Below are positions 1-9,949 of a stretch of 64,000 nucleotides of DNA, in pieces. The stretch lies in the NCBI RefSeq assembly GCF_010093535.1, contig NW_022985215.1, positions 224,406 to 288,405 of the forward strand. The letters are read 5' to 3'. This DNA comes from Lindgomyces ingoldianus (Eukaryota; Ascomycota; Dothideomycetes; Pleosporales; Lindgomycetaceae). Below the pieces are notes generated by a model. The model worked only from the letters and a program-made list of their open reading frames with translations, searched no databases and had not been told where the DNA came from. The number at the start of each line of letters is the position of its first letter. Within the stretch, counting starts at the first letter, position 1. Made by a program: the position numbers and the translations under genes.

Positions 1-360
1 AACAGCTACCAGTCGCAGTAGATGCCTCCTCTGCGTGGCTACGCACGCGGTAGATAGGTGCTGCGGCTGGTTAGCTAGCTCTTGTACTAGCGGTTGACTC
101 CAAAGGCCTACAACAGCTACCAGTGCAGTAGGTGCCTCCTCTGCGTGGCTACGCACGCAGTAGATAGATACTGCAGCGGCGGGCTAGCTCTTGTACAGGC
201 GGTTAACTCTAGGGGCGCGCATGAGGCTCGTTCACGCCCTCTCTGCGTGGCTACGCACGTGGTAGGAGTAAGCTTCTTGTACAGTAGCAGTTTTATTAAT
301 TCTTGCAAATCTGTCTGTTAAGGATAATATCCTCTGCGTAGCTACGCACGCAGTAAATAG
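1..360. repeat. Short tandem repeat with a near-palindromic core
   Basis: Two units of about 110 bp lie in tandem (start near 1 and 111) and share an AACAGCTACCAGT lead and a CTAGCTCTTGTAC tail. A 14-bp core occurs four times, at 32-45, 142-155, 244-257 and 335-348. The first three copies read TGCGTGGCTACGCA. The fourth reads TGCGTAGCTACGCA, which is a perfect palindrome. The fourth differs by one G-to-A change, which RIP could have made. I see no coding potential: open frames here on both strands are simply free of stops. The repeat may continue to the left of the window. Confidence 0.7.
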
Positions 361-624
361 TCTATTAATAGACTAATTAGTGTTAGTTAACCTAGGTTTA
401 ATTAAACAAACATACGCCTAAGGGGCGTACTAAGAGGTAAGTAGGTAAAGATCTTCTTATTATTAACTACTGCCGTCTCTTTTTATATAAAGAAAGAGTG
501 CTTTTAAGTACACACAGCCCCTAACGCACAGGCTAGATAGCCAACGTTTCAGGCAACCTAATTCAGCTGTACGCGTGTACGGACGCAGCTGTACTTATGT
601 ACAGACATCTTATTTCTTTAAGCT
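361..624. other. AT-rich spacer
   Basis: AT-rich, RIP-like sequence joining the palindromic repeat to the first copy of repeat family X. A short direct repeat GCAGCTGTAC is present near 565-595. I see no gene or defined element. Confidence 0.5.
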
Positions 625-1272
625 TAACTAACAGGCTCTTAAAAACACTGTTTTTAATATAGTGTTTTTTATTAATCTACTTAACTTTACTTAGTTAGCA
701 TAGGCTAACATAATAGTTATATTATAAGTAAATACTATTATTTAGTACTTTGAAGTATAAGTCTTTTTATTATAGTATAATCTAGCTTAATTAGCTCTAT
801 TCCAGCTCTTTATAGCTTATAGTAAAAATAAAATCCTATATAATAACTATCTATACGCGCATAGTAGTGTTATAGGTAAAATTACTAAAACTAGAGTTGT
901 TTTTAAGAAGCGCGCTTACTCTAAAGCTAATGTTACTAAAAAAAGAGAAGAAAAGTAAAAAGCACTTAAAAAAAACTTTAATAAAGATAAAGCTACTATA
1001 ACTTTATTTAAAAAAGTAAGTATACACTATTCTTAACTATTCTAACACTAACTAGTATAATAAAAGAAATATAGTGTTAAAAGTGTCTATGTTACAAAAG
1101 CTAAGCAACATTATTATGTTAATGCTGCTAAAGCTGCTAATGTAATCTACTACGTCTCTAAAGAGCATAATAAGGCTTATAATATTAAGAATAAGGCTAG
1201 TTAGAATTAAACCTTAGCTAAAAAAAGATCGCTAACTAGGTATAATAAAAAATATCTTAATAGTTATTTGTT
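625..1272. mobile_element. Repeat family X, copy A, left part (RIP relic)
   Basis: This stretch aligns base by base with 43,500-43,649 joined to 45,518-46,015, differing mostly by C/T and G/A transitions. In copy B the alignment is interrupted by a pogo-type element at the point equivalent to 771-772 here, so copy A keeps the empty site. All frames have stops and no domain is recognisable. It could be a decayed DNA transposon or a retroelement piece. The repeat status is directly seen; the class is unknown. Confidence 0.7.
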
Positions 1273-1702
1273 ACAATATCTACTTACTTGTCACGTGCTG
1301 ATGAGGACGTGCGTTGGGTGCGCAGGCCTAGGCTAGGAATAATGTTAGAGTTATTAGAATAGGTCTAGCTAGAGTGTACAGTCCTAGAGTAGAGCCTATA
1401 AGAGCAAGAGTAAGGTTAGAGCTAATTATAGTTTGTCTCTTAAGCTGTATAAGAAGCAAGAAAACAATCTAGTTAAGATAATAATTAGAGTGTATATATA
1501 TTGCAAGGTATACAAAGCAATAAATGTCTTTAAAAACAGTTATAGCTACTTAGTCTTATTATAAAGATAAAACTAAACTTTAATTACAACCTTCTAACTA
1601 TAGTTAGAATTAAGACTATATACTAGATGTTTAGTTGCAATAGTTGTAGTATTTGCAATAGTCGTAGACTTATTTTGCATCTAATGCGTCTACTGCGTCC
1701 AC
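1273..1702. mobile_element. Insertion into family X, left half (candidate solo LTR)
   Basis: Relative to copy B of family X, an insertion begins near 1,273-1,289 and resumes alignment near 4,934. It carries the hAT element inside it. The left half starts TGTCACGTGC at 1,289 and includes less mutated GC-richer sequence (CACGTGCTGATGAGG). The right half ends GTAATA near 4,923-4,928. TGTCAC and a RIP-altered GTGACA would suit LTR ends, and the adjacent 5-mers ttact and ttatt differ by one C/T. This makes a solo LTR of roughly 570 bp plausible but unproven. 1,695-1,702 is the left copy of the hAT target duplication. Confidence 0.35.
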
Positions 1703-4700
1703 CAGCGTGGCCAACAGTCTGTAGTACGTAACGTAACTACGTGAACGTAGTAATCACGTGAGGCGTACAAAAGTAGTTAAAATGTAAGATGTAACTTTTG
1801 TACAGTGAATTGCCAAGTACGTACTGTAGTACAGGTTAGAGAGGTTATATTTTAGGAGATTTCTCTTCTGTTTTTAGACTTTATTAGCTATTGCGTTAGA
1901 AGCTTTGTTTAAGGTTATATTTTAAAGTAATAATTAGATAAAACTTTATGTTTTGTAGCATAGTAGCCTAATTAGTGTGCTAAGTAGCCCCCTATAAAAA
2001 TAGTTAACTTTTGCTCTAGAAAAGCTCCTTATCTTATTAATTATTATAATAAGCTAGATGTTTTAATTTCTTTATTACAGCAAGTGTACAGCCTTATTCT
2101 AATCCTTCTGCTTATTAGAGTTGTTTTAATAAGCTAAGGTGCTTTATTACACTAGCTTTTATTATCTTGCTAAATTAAGGTTAGCTCTTTTAGAGTTGTT
2201 AGTGCCCTTAACTCTAACTCTAGCTTTAGGTAAAGATGTATTCTTTTATAATTTCTTAGTAGACGCGCACCTTAACTCTAGAGCCTCTTTTATAATAGAG
2301 TAGAACAATGTTTAGCTAGGAAAAAAGAAGCTAGTGCTAGAAAGACTTAGCTATTAAGTAAAGCACAAAAGTTAACTCTGTAGTAATTATTCTATCTCCT
2401 AGGTCTAGCGTTACAGGGGGGATTTAGTGTATAAGGACAGCAACAGCACTATTCTTAAGGTGTAGCTTTATAAAAGATGTTACCTCTAAGGGCAACATAG
2501 AGCTGTAAAAATTATTAGTAGTTATAATTATATTATCTCTTATCTCTAGAAAAAGCATAAAATTAATGCTAGTAGAGATTTTCTACCTAACAGCCTAAGG
2601 CTTCCTGCTAATCTTTTTAAAGCTATAATAAAAGTAGCTAGATCTACAAAAATTATTTTTTATAAAGCTTAGCAGAAGAAAGCTTTTTAAGCTGTAGTAA
2701 TAGACTAGGTTATTTTTTAAAATTAAACCTTTAAAAACACATCTTTAGCTAAAACTTATAAGGTACTTACTTAGAACTGCGCTAACCTTTTTAACATTAT
2801 ACTATCTTCTTACACTACACTCTTAACCTATATTTAGAACAGTCTAGTGCGCTAGAAGTAGAAGATTTAAATAATACTAAGATTAGCTTATAGTAAAATT
2901 ACACTAAGTGTTAATATATAGAATTCTTTAAACTACTTATCCTGCCTAGGGGTAGTAGCTTATTTTTTTAGTATGTACTAGTAAAACCTTAGCCTAGCTG
3001 CGTTAGTGTAAAAATTAAAACTACAACACTAACATCCTCTACATAGATGCTAACTACTAGCATAGAGACCTTCTTATTAGCTTTAATAATTTATCCAGAG
3101 ACTACACTAGGAAGAATTAAGCGCTAGAGATTATTAAGGTGCTTAAGGACTATAAAATTATGTTTAAATTCTATTACTATATTACTAATAATATATTAAA
3201 TAATAATGTAGAGACTATTACAACTTTAGCTAAAAAGCTTTACTTGCCTTTTACTACTAAACACTGTATCTGCTGCGCTAGCTATATAATTTAAATTATT
3301 ATTAAAGTAGTTATATACAGCTAGAGAGTCTCTACTTTTAAAAAAGCTCTAGCCTAAGCTGCTTTAGATAATTAATTTAAGCTATACTAACAGTAGGGTG
3401 TTGTAGGCAAGTTACATAACTTTGTTAACACAGTGCTAGCATCTTATAAATAATAATTAGCCTTTATAACTTTTTAAGCTTTACTCTTAGCTAATAATCT
3501 TCTCTAGAGTTTTAGCACTTTTAATTTTATTTAGAACAGTAAAGTATACTAGCACAGCATATATCTTATGCTTTTACATTACTATAAGTTAAAAGAGCTT
3601 ATTAGCAAGTTTTTATGTAAATAATAAAGTGCTAACGCGTTAATAGCTGCTACCTTTTATAAAACTATTTTTAAAAAAGAGTAAAAGAAAGTTAATTATC
3701 TTATTAAGTTTCTTTAGTTTTTCTACTTTATAATAAAAAGACTTAAAGGTAATAGCAAGTATAGCTTTATCTAGATAACTATAGTTAACCTCTAGCACCT
3801 GTATACAGAGCTTACAAAGATAGAGGAGGAGCTTAAGAGTAAAAGTAATAATTACTACTTTAAAAATAGTGTTGTGTTTAGAATCTAAAAGCTAACCTTA
3901 TACTAAAAGAAAATTATTATAAATCTGCTTATATTACACTACACTGTTACAACTATTTTTAACTTCTAATTATAACTTATTTAGTTTAAAGACTACTAGT
4001 GTAAGCACCTAGCGTAGCATAAGCAAGCTAAGGCTTTAATAAAGGTAGTTTTTTAAGACTATATTAATAAAAACATAAAAAGTAATAAGAAGAAAAAGGA
4101 TCTACAACTTTACTAGCGCAAGCTCCCTAGTAGTAAGTATTATAATAAGGGCTATAAGTAAACTCTTTCTGTTAACATAAGCTTTTTTATAGGCTTAAGG
4201 TTATACAAAAAACAGTAGAAAATAATAAAGCTTTAATAATACTATAATAGCTACATTAAAGACTTTTCTATAGCTAAGAAAGAATCCCTACTATTTTAAT
4301 TACCTTTTACTTAGTAGCTTAAAGTTAGTTGTTACTTCTACTTTACACTCTTTAAAATTACTTTTAATTTCCTTTATATACATTTAACAAGCTGTAACTG
4401 TAAGAGAGCCTTCTCTAAAGGCAAGAGGATAGTTATAATTAATAAAAACTGCTTAGCAGGTTGTATAATTAAGGCTCTACAGCTTTAAAAGAACTAGTTA
4501 TATTATAGGGCTGTAGAGAGTAAATTAACTACTCTAGAGGACTTTATCTAGGCTAAAAAGCTTCTTCTAGAATAATTTTAACCTAGACTAATAAAACTTC
4601 TTGTAAAAAGTATAAAAGTATAAGAATTTTAAGAAGTTACTGTTATGTTATGTACTTGCTAATTAATTTACTGCTTATGTATAAAAGTACTACTAAATTA

Positions 4701-4759
4701 AGAAGTTACTGGCAGAAAAAAGCTTAAACGTAACGTACTACATACTGTTGGCCACGCTG
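1703..4759 (+). mobile_element. hAT-type DNA transposon, complete but RIP-inactivated
   Basis: The element begins CAGCGTGGCCAACAG and ends with its reverse complement CTGTTGGCCACGCTG. The inverted repeats continue imperfectly to about 31 bp. It is flanked by a perfect 8-bp duplication GCGTCCAC at 1,695-1,702 and 4,760-4,767. CAG-type ends with an 8-bp target duplication are diagnostic of the hAT superfamily. The 3,057 bp interior reads on the plus strand as a stop-riddled transposase. A stretch near 3,480-3,900 resembles the C-terminal hAT region (serine/tyrosine start, YLMLLHYYKLKEL, then an acidic EEELKSK stretch). No intact frame remains, so the element cannot move itself. It sits inside another insertion, so it is among the later arrivals here. 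Confidence 0.85.
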
Positions 4760-4933
4760 GCGTCCACTGTGTTCAGACTATGCCTAATCTGTATACTATG
4801 ATCCGATAGTTCCGGCTGGGCTTCGCCAAGCCTTGTACTGTGTAGCTAAGAGGGCTGTCTACTAATAATGTTTGTATAACTCTAATGCCATTCGACACTC
4901 GCTTACAGCTCTATCCTAGGTTGTAATATTATT
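4760..4933. mobile_element. Insertion into family X, right half
   Basis: This is the continuation of the element interrupted by the hAT. It begins with the second copy of the 8-bp duplication (4,760-4,767). It is less AT-rich than its surroundings (for example CCGGCTGGGCTTCGCC near 4,810). It ends where alignment with family X resumes. No coding signal is visible. Confidence 0.35.
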
Positions 4934-5935
4934 CTGCTGTTGCAAATTCACCTACAGAGGATCTTAATGTCTAATCTGTAACTGTTTGCAGTAGTCACAC
5001 GATAGTCAGATGCGTCGTCACCATGGTCGCATGCGTCGTCACCATAATCGGATGCGTCGTCACCATAGTCGTATGCATCTCACCATGGCCTGTTGCCAAG
5101 ACTCGCCTACTTATTTCGCATGTATATAGACTCCTACAAAGGACTCCTCTAGCAATGAATTCAATCCAGTTCCTCATGCCTCTAGTGCTCTACATAGCTT
5201 CACAGTAACTCTAATAGCACAATCTAGTGTAATCAGCACATCCTATAGTAAAAATAGTTAGAAATGCATAGTATAGTGTAGTTTTAGGTTCTTTAGCTTA
5301 AGCTTCTTTTTTATCTTAATAAAGTTAAATACTCTTAGATTATGTCTCTTAGACTTAAAGTGTAACTATTTTAGTAGTAAGAAATTAATCTGCTTTTAGC
5401 CTACTTACTTTATAGCTTATTTATTTTAATAATGTTAAAATGTTTTACTAGAATTAAACTCTGCTCTTTTCTTACTAGTATAAGCTATTCTATGCTAGAA
5501 TGTTTATTTCTTCTATATAATAAATTTCTTTAAGCTAAAATAACTCTTTTCTTAACTCTAGTAAGCTATCCTATGCTAGAATGTTTATTTCTTCTATATA
5601 ATAAATTTCTTTAAGCTAAAATAACACTTTTCTTAACTCTAGAAAGCTATTCTATGCTAGAATAGCCTTACTTAGTCTAAAAAAGAAATCTTAGGTTTAA
5701 ATAAACTATATTATCTTTGTATTTCTATAGCGCTATTAAACACCTATTATTAAAAAAACTTTAAGTAAAAAAAAATAAGGTAAAGGTAGCTATACTTAAT
5801 TTATTAAGTTACTTTTCTTTTTCTAAGAAGTTTAACCGAAACTAGTATAATTTAATCTTTTACTATATATTTCTTTACTTTTTTAGAACGCTTTTAATAC
5901 ATTTAAGCTTATGTTAGGTCTAGGTTTCTAACTAT
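4934..5935. mobile_element. Repeat family X, copy A, right part
   Basis: The sequence aligns with 46,015-46,710 (for example ATCTTAATGTCTAATCTG and TAAGCTATTCTATGCTAGAA), apart from a private 230 bp insertion at 4,978-5,207. Copies A and B stop matching near 5,930, which is also where the base composition changes to the gene block, so this is probably the true end of the family X element. An internal stretch containing ATGTTTATTTCTTC is duplicated here (about 5,500-5,600) but single in copy B. No open frame. Confidence 0.65.
4978..5207. repeat. Private insertion with a 21-bp minisatellite
   Basis: About 230 bp here are absent from the second copy of family X. GTAACT stands at both edges (near 4,978 and 5,204), which may be a target duplication. 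Inside, a 21-bp unit with the core ATGCGTCGTCACCAT is repeated about three times from 5,010 to 5,075. A short open frame over the repeat is a by-product of the 21-bp (7-codon) period, and I do not believe it is a gene. Confidence 0.6.
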
Positions 5936-6236
5936 TTCCAGTTTTTACTAATCTTCCAATGTAAGTCTTTCTCGTGAAGCTATCAGAATATCAATGACGA
6001 AATGAACAGAACAATGCTAAAATGTACCTTTATTGAGTACAAAACTCATTTAACGGCTGCACAGCAACACTAAAACATGTTATTATAACAACTAAATACA
6101 GCAACAGCAACTGTGATGAACATGAAGGTTCTTCATTCAATTGCGGCGATAAGGCAACTGCTGCAAAAGGTCTCAACGGGGAACTGATTCAGCTCGGCTC
6201 TACCTCAAGGCCAGGGGCATGTCCAAGATGTCTATC
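5936..6236. other. Left edge of the GC-balanced gene block
   Basis: Composition changes abruptly from RIP-type AT-rich DNA to balanced DNA. The stretch lies downstream of the minus-strand kinase relic and would hold its 3' untranslated region and terminator. I see no gene. Confidence 0.5.
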
Positions 6237-6992
6237 TTAATACATTCGTACACGGATATCAAATGTCATACCTTTGATATCCTTGTACACGTCGGCAACA
6301 CTCTTGTATTTAACTTGCCAGCATTTTCTGATAATTGCCCTCAACGGTCTAAGTGTGTCTGTTTCGGGAAATTTGCCCTCTTTGAACAGAGCCGTGACAT
6401 CTTCGGACAGATCTTGATATGGTAGTTTTCCCGTCATGATGGTGTAATGCACAGAGCCAAGAGAGAAGATGTCAGCATTGGTGGACAGCAGGGGTCCAGG
6501 GTACCGGTGGCTGGCGTGTATTGAAACCAGCAGGTTAGAGCTGTCTAGAGAAGAGCCACTAAAATCTGCAAGCTTTATGTCAAGATCTTGGGTTAAGAAG
6601 ACGTTGTTTAGAGTCAAGTCTCTATGAATAACGTTTGCAGCATGAACAAAACAGAGAGCATCTGTAACCTGACGTGCCCAACGTAGTCCCTGCTCAATTC
6701 CAATCTCAGGGTGTCTGCGAAGGAATGATGAGAGGTTCCAATTTGGAGCGAGTTCAAGGCGGATGCCTGAATCTTACGGGCCGTGGTATCGCAGGAGTCC
6801 ACTATGCCCGCCTCGCTGGTCGAACCGCTCGTATATCGTCTTCTCCACCTGGACTCTGCGGCAATTGCCATTATTGTGAGGGGTCTTTATAACCGTCTGG
6901 GAGGCCGCATCAAGGCACACCAAGCCTGTCGTGCCCCAGGCGGCAATGTCCTGTTCTCCAAATCCTCTTGGGAATTGGATGAGGTCAGCCAT
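6237..6992 (-). pseudogene. Protein kinase with one in-frame stop
   Basis: Read from ATG at 6,990-6,992 to TAA at 6,237-6,239, one frame of about 251 codons encodes a small kinase-like domain. An N-lobe with a VIKTP lysine is followed by LLRYHGP, then a stop at 6,774-6,776, then SGIRLELAPNWNLSSFL in the same frame. The catalytic loop is HRDLTLNNVF, the metal motif is ADFSGSS (DFG changed to DFS) and the activation segment is HRYPGP. The family is the short fungal kinase-like type in which an HRDL.LNN loop is common. The stop fits a CAA-to-TAA change, or a Tyr codon changed to TAA. Without it the domain would be near full length. The glycine loop is weak (WGTTGLV), so even an unbroken copy might be a poor catalyst. 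Confidence 0.7.
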
Positions 6993-7175
6993 ATCGAGAG
7001 TAAGGGGGCCTGTGCTGGATTGATCGTGTGGGATGAGTAGGCGAGACTAGCTCACCTATCGCGAGATGGATTGGGGTAATCGCAACAGAAGTCGTGCGGT
7101 GCAAACGGAGCTCTCTCTGAGAGAGTCGAGAATAGAAGGCTAGAATCAATAACTTGTCTGGAGCGTGTAGCGATA

Positions 7176-7517
7176 CTAATGTGGAAATGCACGGAAGCAT
7201 ATAGATGCTTTGTCAAAGTTCAGACTCAGGAATGCGCAGAGAGCCCCACCATGTGCACAGCCACAGATCGACCGCCACGCGGCATAAAAACGCCACACAG
7301 CGAGGAGGGCGAGAAGTGTGGATAGTGTGGTGTTAGAGGGAAGCGTGAGGGGGATTGCTACGGGTGGCGTGTTAGTATTGAGGTGGATGGATGGGTGAGG
7401 TGCGTTCCGATTATCGGAATGGAATGGAATGGGAAGGGAGGATTTACTGTTTCCGGAGACGTTTTTCACGAATATTTGCACGGTTTCCTCAGCGCCGGTG
7501 CTGGAGGTGGAGCTCAT
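7176..7517 (-). CDS. Possible ubiquitin-like small protein
   Basis: A minus-strand frame, taken from the Met at 7,515-7,517, gives about 113 aa. Residues after ETVQIFVKNVSG look like the first strand of a ubiquitin-like fold. VAIPLTLPSNTTLSTLLALLA could be the second strand and helix, separated by an unusual 25-residue insertion of low complexity. The C-terminal half (Cys-, Ala- and His-rich) does not look like ubiquitin and may be frameshifted. A longer frame reaches 7,616. The ORF lies 184 bp upstream of the broken kinase on the same strand. It could equally be chance; I rate it as a candidate only. Confidence 0.3.
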   Translation of the reverse strand: MSSTSSTGAEETVQIFVKNVSGNSKSSLPIPFHSDNRNAPHPSIHLNTNTPPVAIPLTLPSNTTLSTLLALLAVWRFYAAWRSICGCAHGGALCAFLSLNFDKASICFRAFPH

Positions 7518-7989
7518 GCTCGAGATGCTTGACGTGCGCCTACAGCATACACAATGCCTCGAGATGCGCAATTCTCGCATCCCCCTCTTCGAAACCATGG
7601 GTTCGGAACAATCCAAATAGTCTCACAACTTTAATTGAACGTCGATCATCTGCCGCTTGGAGGCAGCATTCAGCTCTCGGGTTTATGGTTTGTTGCTTTT
7701 GGTCATGTAACCTTAGATAGGCACGAGTTATGAGAGGAGTCATGTATTGTGGACTGAGGGTCCGAGGAGCTATATGATTTATATAGTGTTGATGGACGCA
7801 AAGCCCAAGATTGATTGAGCAGCCCTTCGGCTTACCCAGCTGGTACCATTCCCTAGAACTCCCCAAGCAAGGGGAATACCCATACTCCGTCTTTTCTAAG
7901 ACTCTCTCTCTATTGCAGTGAAATGTCAGCATTGCACCGGGGATTGATGCAAGAATGAAGCTGCAGGCGCACAGCGTCTAATAAAACTC
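7518..7989. other. Intergenic stretch
   Basis: Balanced-composition DNA between the possible ubiquitin-like ORF and the zf-3CxxC gene. It would contain the 3' end of the latter. Open frames here on both strands lack any recognisable motif. Confidence 0.4.
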
Positions 7990-8475
7990 CTATTCGTTTG
8001 TTTGCCGACAAACACCTCTCTTGCAACCTTCGCAGAGGCTGCTCTTATGGGGTGGGCCTCCTTTATGGTTGTAGGGACGCCGCTCCATGGGAATGTCAGC
8101 CCATTTCTTAAGCCTGTACGCGACTCGATCGATATAAGACTGCTCGTCCAGTATTAGGGTGCCTAGCTGGTTGCAAGACTTGCAACGCTGACTAAACACT
8201 ACAGCGTTGTACCCAATCCCCGGAAATCCCCTTATCAATATGGCCACCTTCTTGCTGCCCCACCCATCTTTAAAACAGGAGTTGTTGTTGCACTCGAACT
8301 TTCCCATAACGTGGGTTGGGTGTTCGTTGTTAGAACCTCTGTCACTATCGTTTGTGTGGAACGTTGGTGAAGTGATCTGGTCAGATACTGCGTCTATAAC
8401 GTCCTGGTGGAGCGACGGGAACATAAAAGAGGTCCTTGTCTCTCCCTTGGGTTTGGAGAACTTTTTCCTTGCCAT
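7990..8475 (-). CDS. zf-3CxxC-type zinc-binding protein, intact
   Basis: The frame from ATG at 8,473-8,475 gives 161 aa and ends CKRGVCRQTNE. An open frame continues upstream to 8,763, but the first 96 residues are low-complexity and promoter-like, so I chose the internal Met at MARKKFSKPKGE. The C-terminal two thirds carry the hallmark Cys pairs of the fungal zf-3CxxC domain: FECNNNSC, then RCKSCNQLG, then LCEGCKRGVC at the end, with WGSKKVAILIRG and the aromatic/basic RLKKWADIP between. The function of this family is not established; a zinc-stabilised nucleic-acid or protein binder is the usual guess. The basic N-terminus would suit nuclear localisation. It is one of the few unbroken genes in the block and is divergent from the Cys-rich relic at 9,076. 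Confidence 0.75.
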   Translation of the reverse strand: MARKKFSKPKGETRTSFMFPSLHQDVIDAVSDQITSPTFHTNDSDRGSNNEHPTHVMGKFECNNNSCFKDGWGSKKVAILIRGFPGIGYNAVVFSQRCKSCNQLGTLILDEQSYIDRVAYRLKKWADIPMERRPYNHKGGPPHKSSLCEGCKRGVCRQTNE

Positions 8476-9075
8476 TTTTGGTAGCAGAACGACCGTGCCT
8501 TGAGTTGATGCGGTGAGGTTGTCAATGGAGAGAGTTAGAGGATACAAGACAGGAGAGGTACAGTAGATACAAGGTGAGAGGAAAAGTCGATTATTATAAG
8601 GTGATGGTAGGTAGGACAGGTTGTAAGAGGAGGCGCGTGCACGGGAAACTCTGTTTGCTAGAAGTGGGTCGTAGCGGACAACTACGCCATTGGACAAGCT
8701 AATAGCTGAGACAAGCTGGCAGTGAAGTATAAAGACGCAGTGAGATGACTCACTTGTGTGCAATCAGTATGCATTGGTTGTCAGGGTAACTTCATACATA
8801 CGCACAAATTAGGAATTTTAATAAAGATAGGATCACACTCTGCGTACTGTGACGGCCTCATTAGGTTTGATACTATTACCGTCATTTTCAAGTCGGCTAT
8901 GGCGCACGTGAAACTATGTCACACGTGACGTAGCGTTTGATTTTATTGTTAGTCAGCGTCACACTACACTCTTGGTACTAGCGCTTTCCTTATAAGACTA
9001 GCGCCTTTCGGTTATTTGCCCCCGCAATATTCGCCACCTTCGAGTCCACCTTCGTTATTAGTATCTACGGGCAAA
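8476..9075. promoter_or_regulatory. Divergent intergenic region with paired CACGTG boxes
   Basis: This 600 bp region separates two divergent reading frames, so it probably holds both promoters. CACGTG occurs at 8,905-8,910 and 8,922-8,927, 17 bp apart. A short direct repeat follows, CTAGCGCTTTCC and CTAGCGCCTTTCG, with TTATAAG between its copies (near 8,990). CACGTG is the core of bHLH (E-box) binding sites. Whether these are used is inference. Confidence 0.4.
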
Positions 9076-9737
9076 ATGCTTCCACGGCTTCGGCTCGGCT
9101 TAATCACGAAGGAAAATGGTCGCATGATTGCTAAACATGTGGCTACGTCTTTCCGCACTGACAGACGGGTCAGCTTTAGCTAAGTTGCGTGGAAAAGCTG
9201 CACTAAAAAGAACTTATTTCACACCAACGCCTCACACCACAGTAACTGCGACTTCGGCAGCCCTTGCAATTGCACCGAATGCAGAGGAGCCACTAGAAAA
9301 CCTGTCTGCGAAATTTGCAAAGCCCGCCCAACCACGAGTCAGTCTTCTACACGGTCCTATGATCGCAAAGGCATTCGGGGCTACGTTTTCACCTCCTTCT
9401 GCGACCAGTGCTGGCAGAAGTGGCTCAAAGAAGAAGGAGAGAGATAGAGAGAGAGGAAAGAAAAAAGCTCTCCCTACGCAAGGAGAAAGTGGACAAGATG
9501 ATGGAGTATGTTAGGGGACTCCACTCAACAGAACGAGTTCCCATCGCCTATGCTGTTGAAAGGCTTATGGGTGAGAGAAAGTCCGTGAACCGTTCTAGCA
9601 ATTCACGACGGCGGCATCAGCGCAATCTCATAGAGAACCTGTCCCAGGAGCTAGAAATTGCGAAAGTACGGAACAGATACACATGCAACAAACGGCGGGT
9701 TGATGCTATAGACTTCAACCTGTGGTATTTCTATTAG
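9076..9737 (+). pseudogene. Cys-rich zinc-binding protein relic, stop plus frameshift
   Basis: From ATG 9,076 the frame encodes 35 residues, hits TAA at 9,181-9,183, then continues in the same frame with three Cys clusters: CNCTEC, CEICKARP and FCDQCWQKWLKEEGE (about 9,255-9,440). It then meets TAG inside a GAGAGA tract at 9,445-9,447. A +/-1 shift inside that tract restores a basic helical tail (KKLSLRKEKVDKMMEYVRGL, then YAVERLMGERK) ending at TAG 9,735-9,737. The TAA fits a CAA-to-TAA RIP change; the tract fits replication slippage. The three C-x2-C pairs suggest one or two zinc sites. I do not recognise the family. A spliced model that avoids the stop was sought but none kept the Cys frame. 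Confidence 0.5.
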
Positions 9738-9949
9738 TGCCCCGGCTTTTAGTGGCCGATGTCAGCTAGGCTAGAGCGAAGCAGAGAAGATTGTGGACTT
9801 TGGAAACAAGAAAACAAGCCGTCACACAGCTAGTAGTTTCTGTGGGGCTTCTAGTAGTACAATCCTACTATCCCCCACTGCGTAGCGAGAACCACACTGT
9901 AGCGAGATGAATCTACTATTAATAACTTCTATCGCTAATCTGGTCACTT
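9738..9949. other. Intergenic stretch
   Basis: No gene seen. Short stretches are more AT-rich and resemble mild RIP. Confidence 0.4.

Noticed and set aside
94..321. Open frames on both strands over the left-edge repeat
   Set aside because: Frames follow the tandem repeat unit, are open on both strands at once, and have no domain; they are chance products of the repeat.
5023..5208. Plus-strand 61-codon frame with a VVCISPWPVA segment
   Set aside because: Most of it is the 21-bp minisatellite, which is a multiple of three and therefore stays open by construction.
5925..5950. Telomere-like TTAGGTCTAGG at the block edge
   Set aside because: Only two imperfect units, not a TTAGGG run; it is the end of family X.
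8207..8503. 98-codon plus-strand frame
   Set aside because: It is the antisense shadow of the zf-3CxxC gene, whose Cys pattern shows the true strand.
9181..9183. Short intron removing the stop in the Cys-rich relic
   Set aside because: The best candidate (GTGGCTACGT to a CTAAG acceptor, 46 bp, with a CTGAC branch) moves the reading out of the Cys frame.
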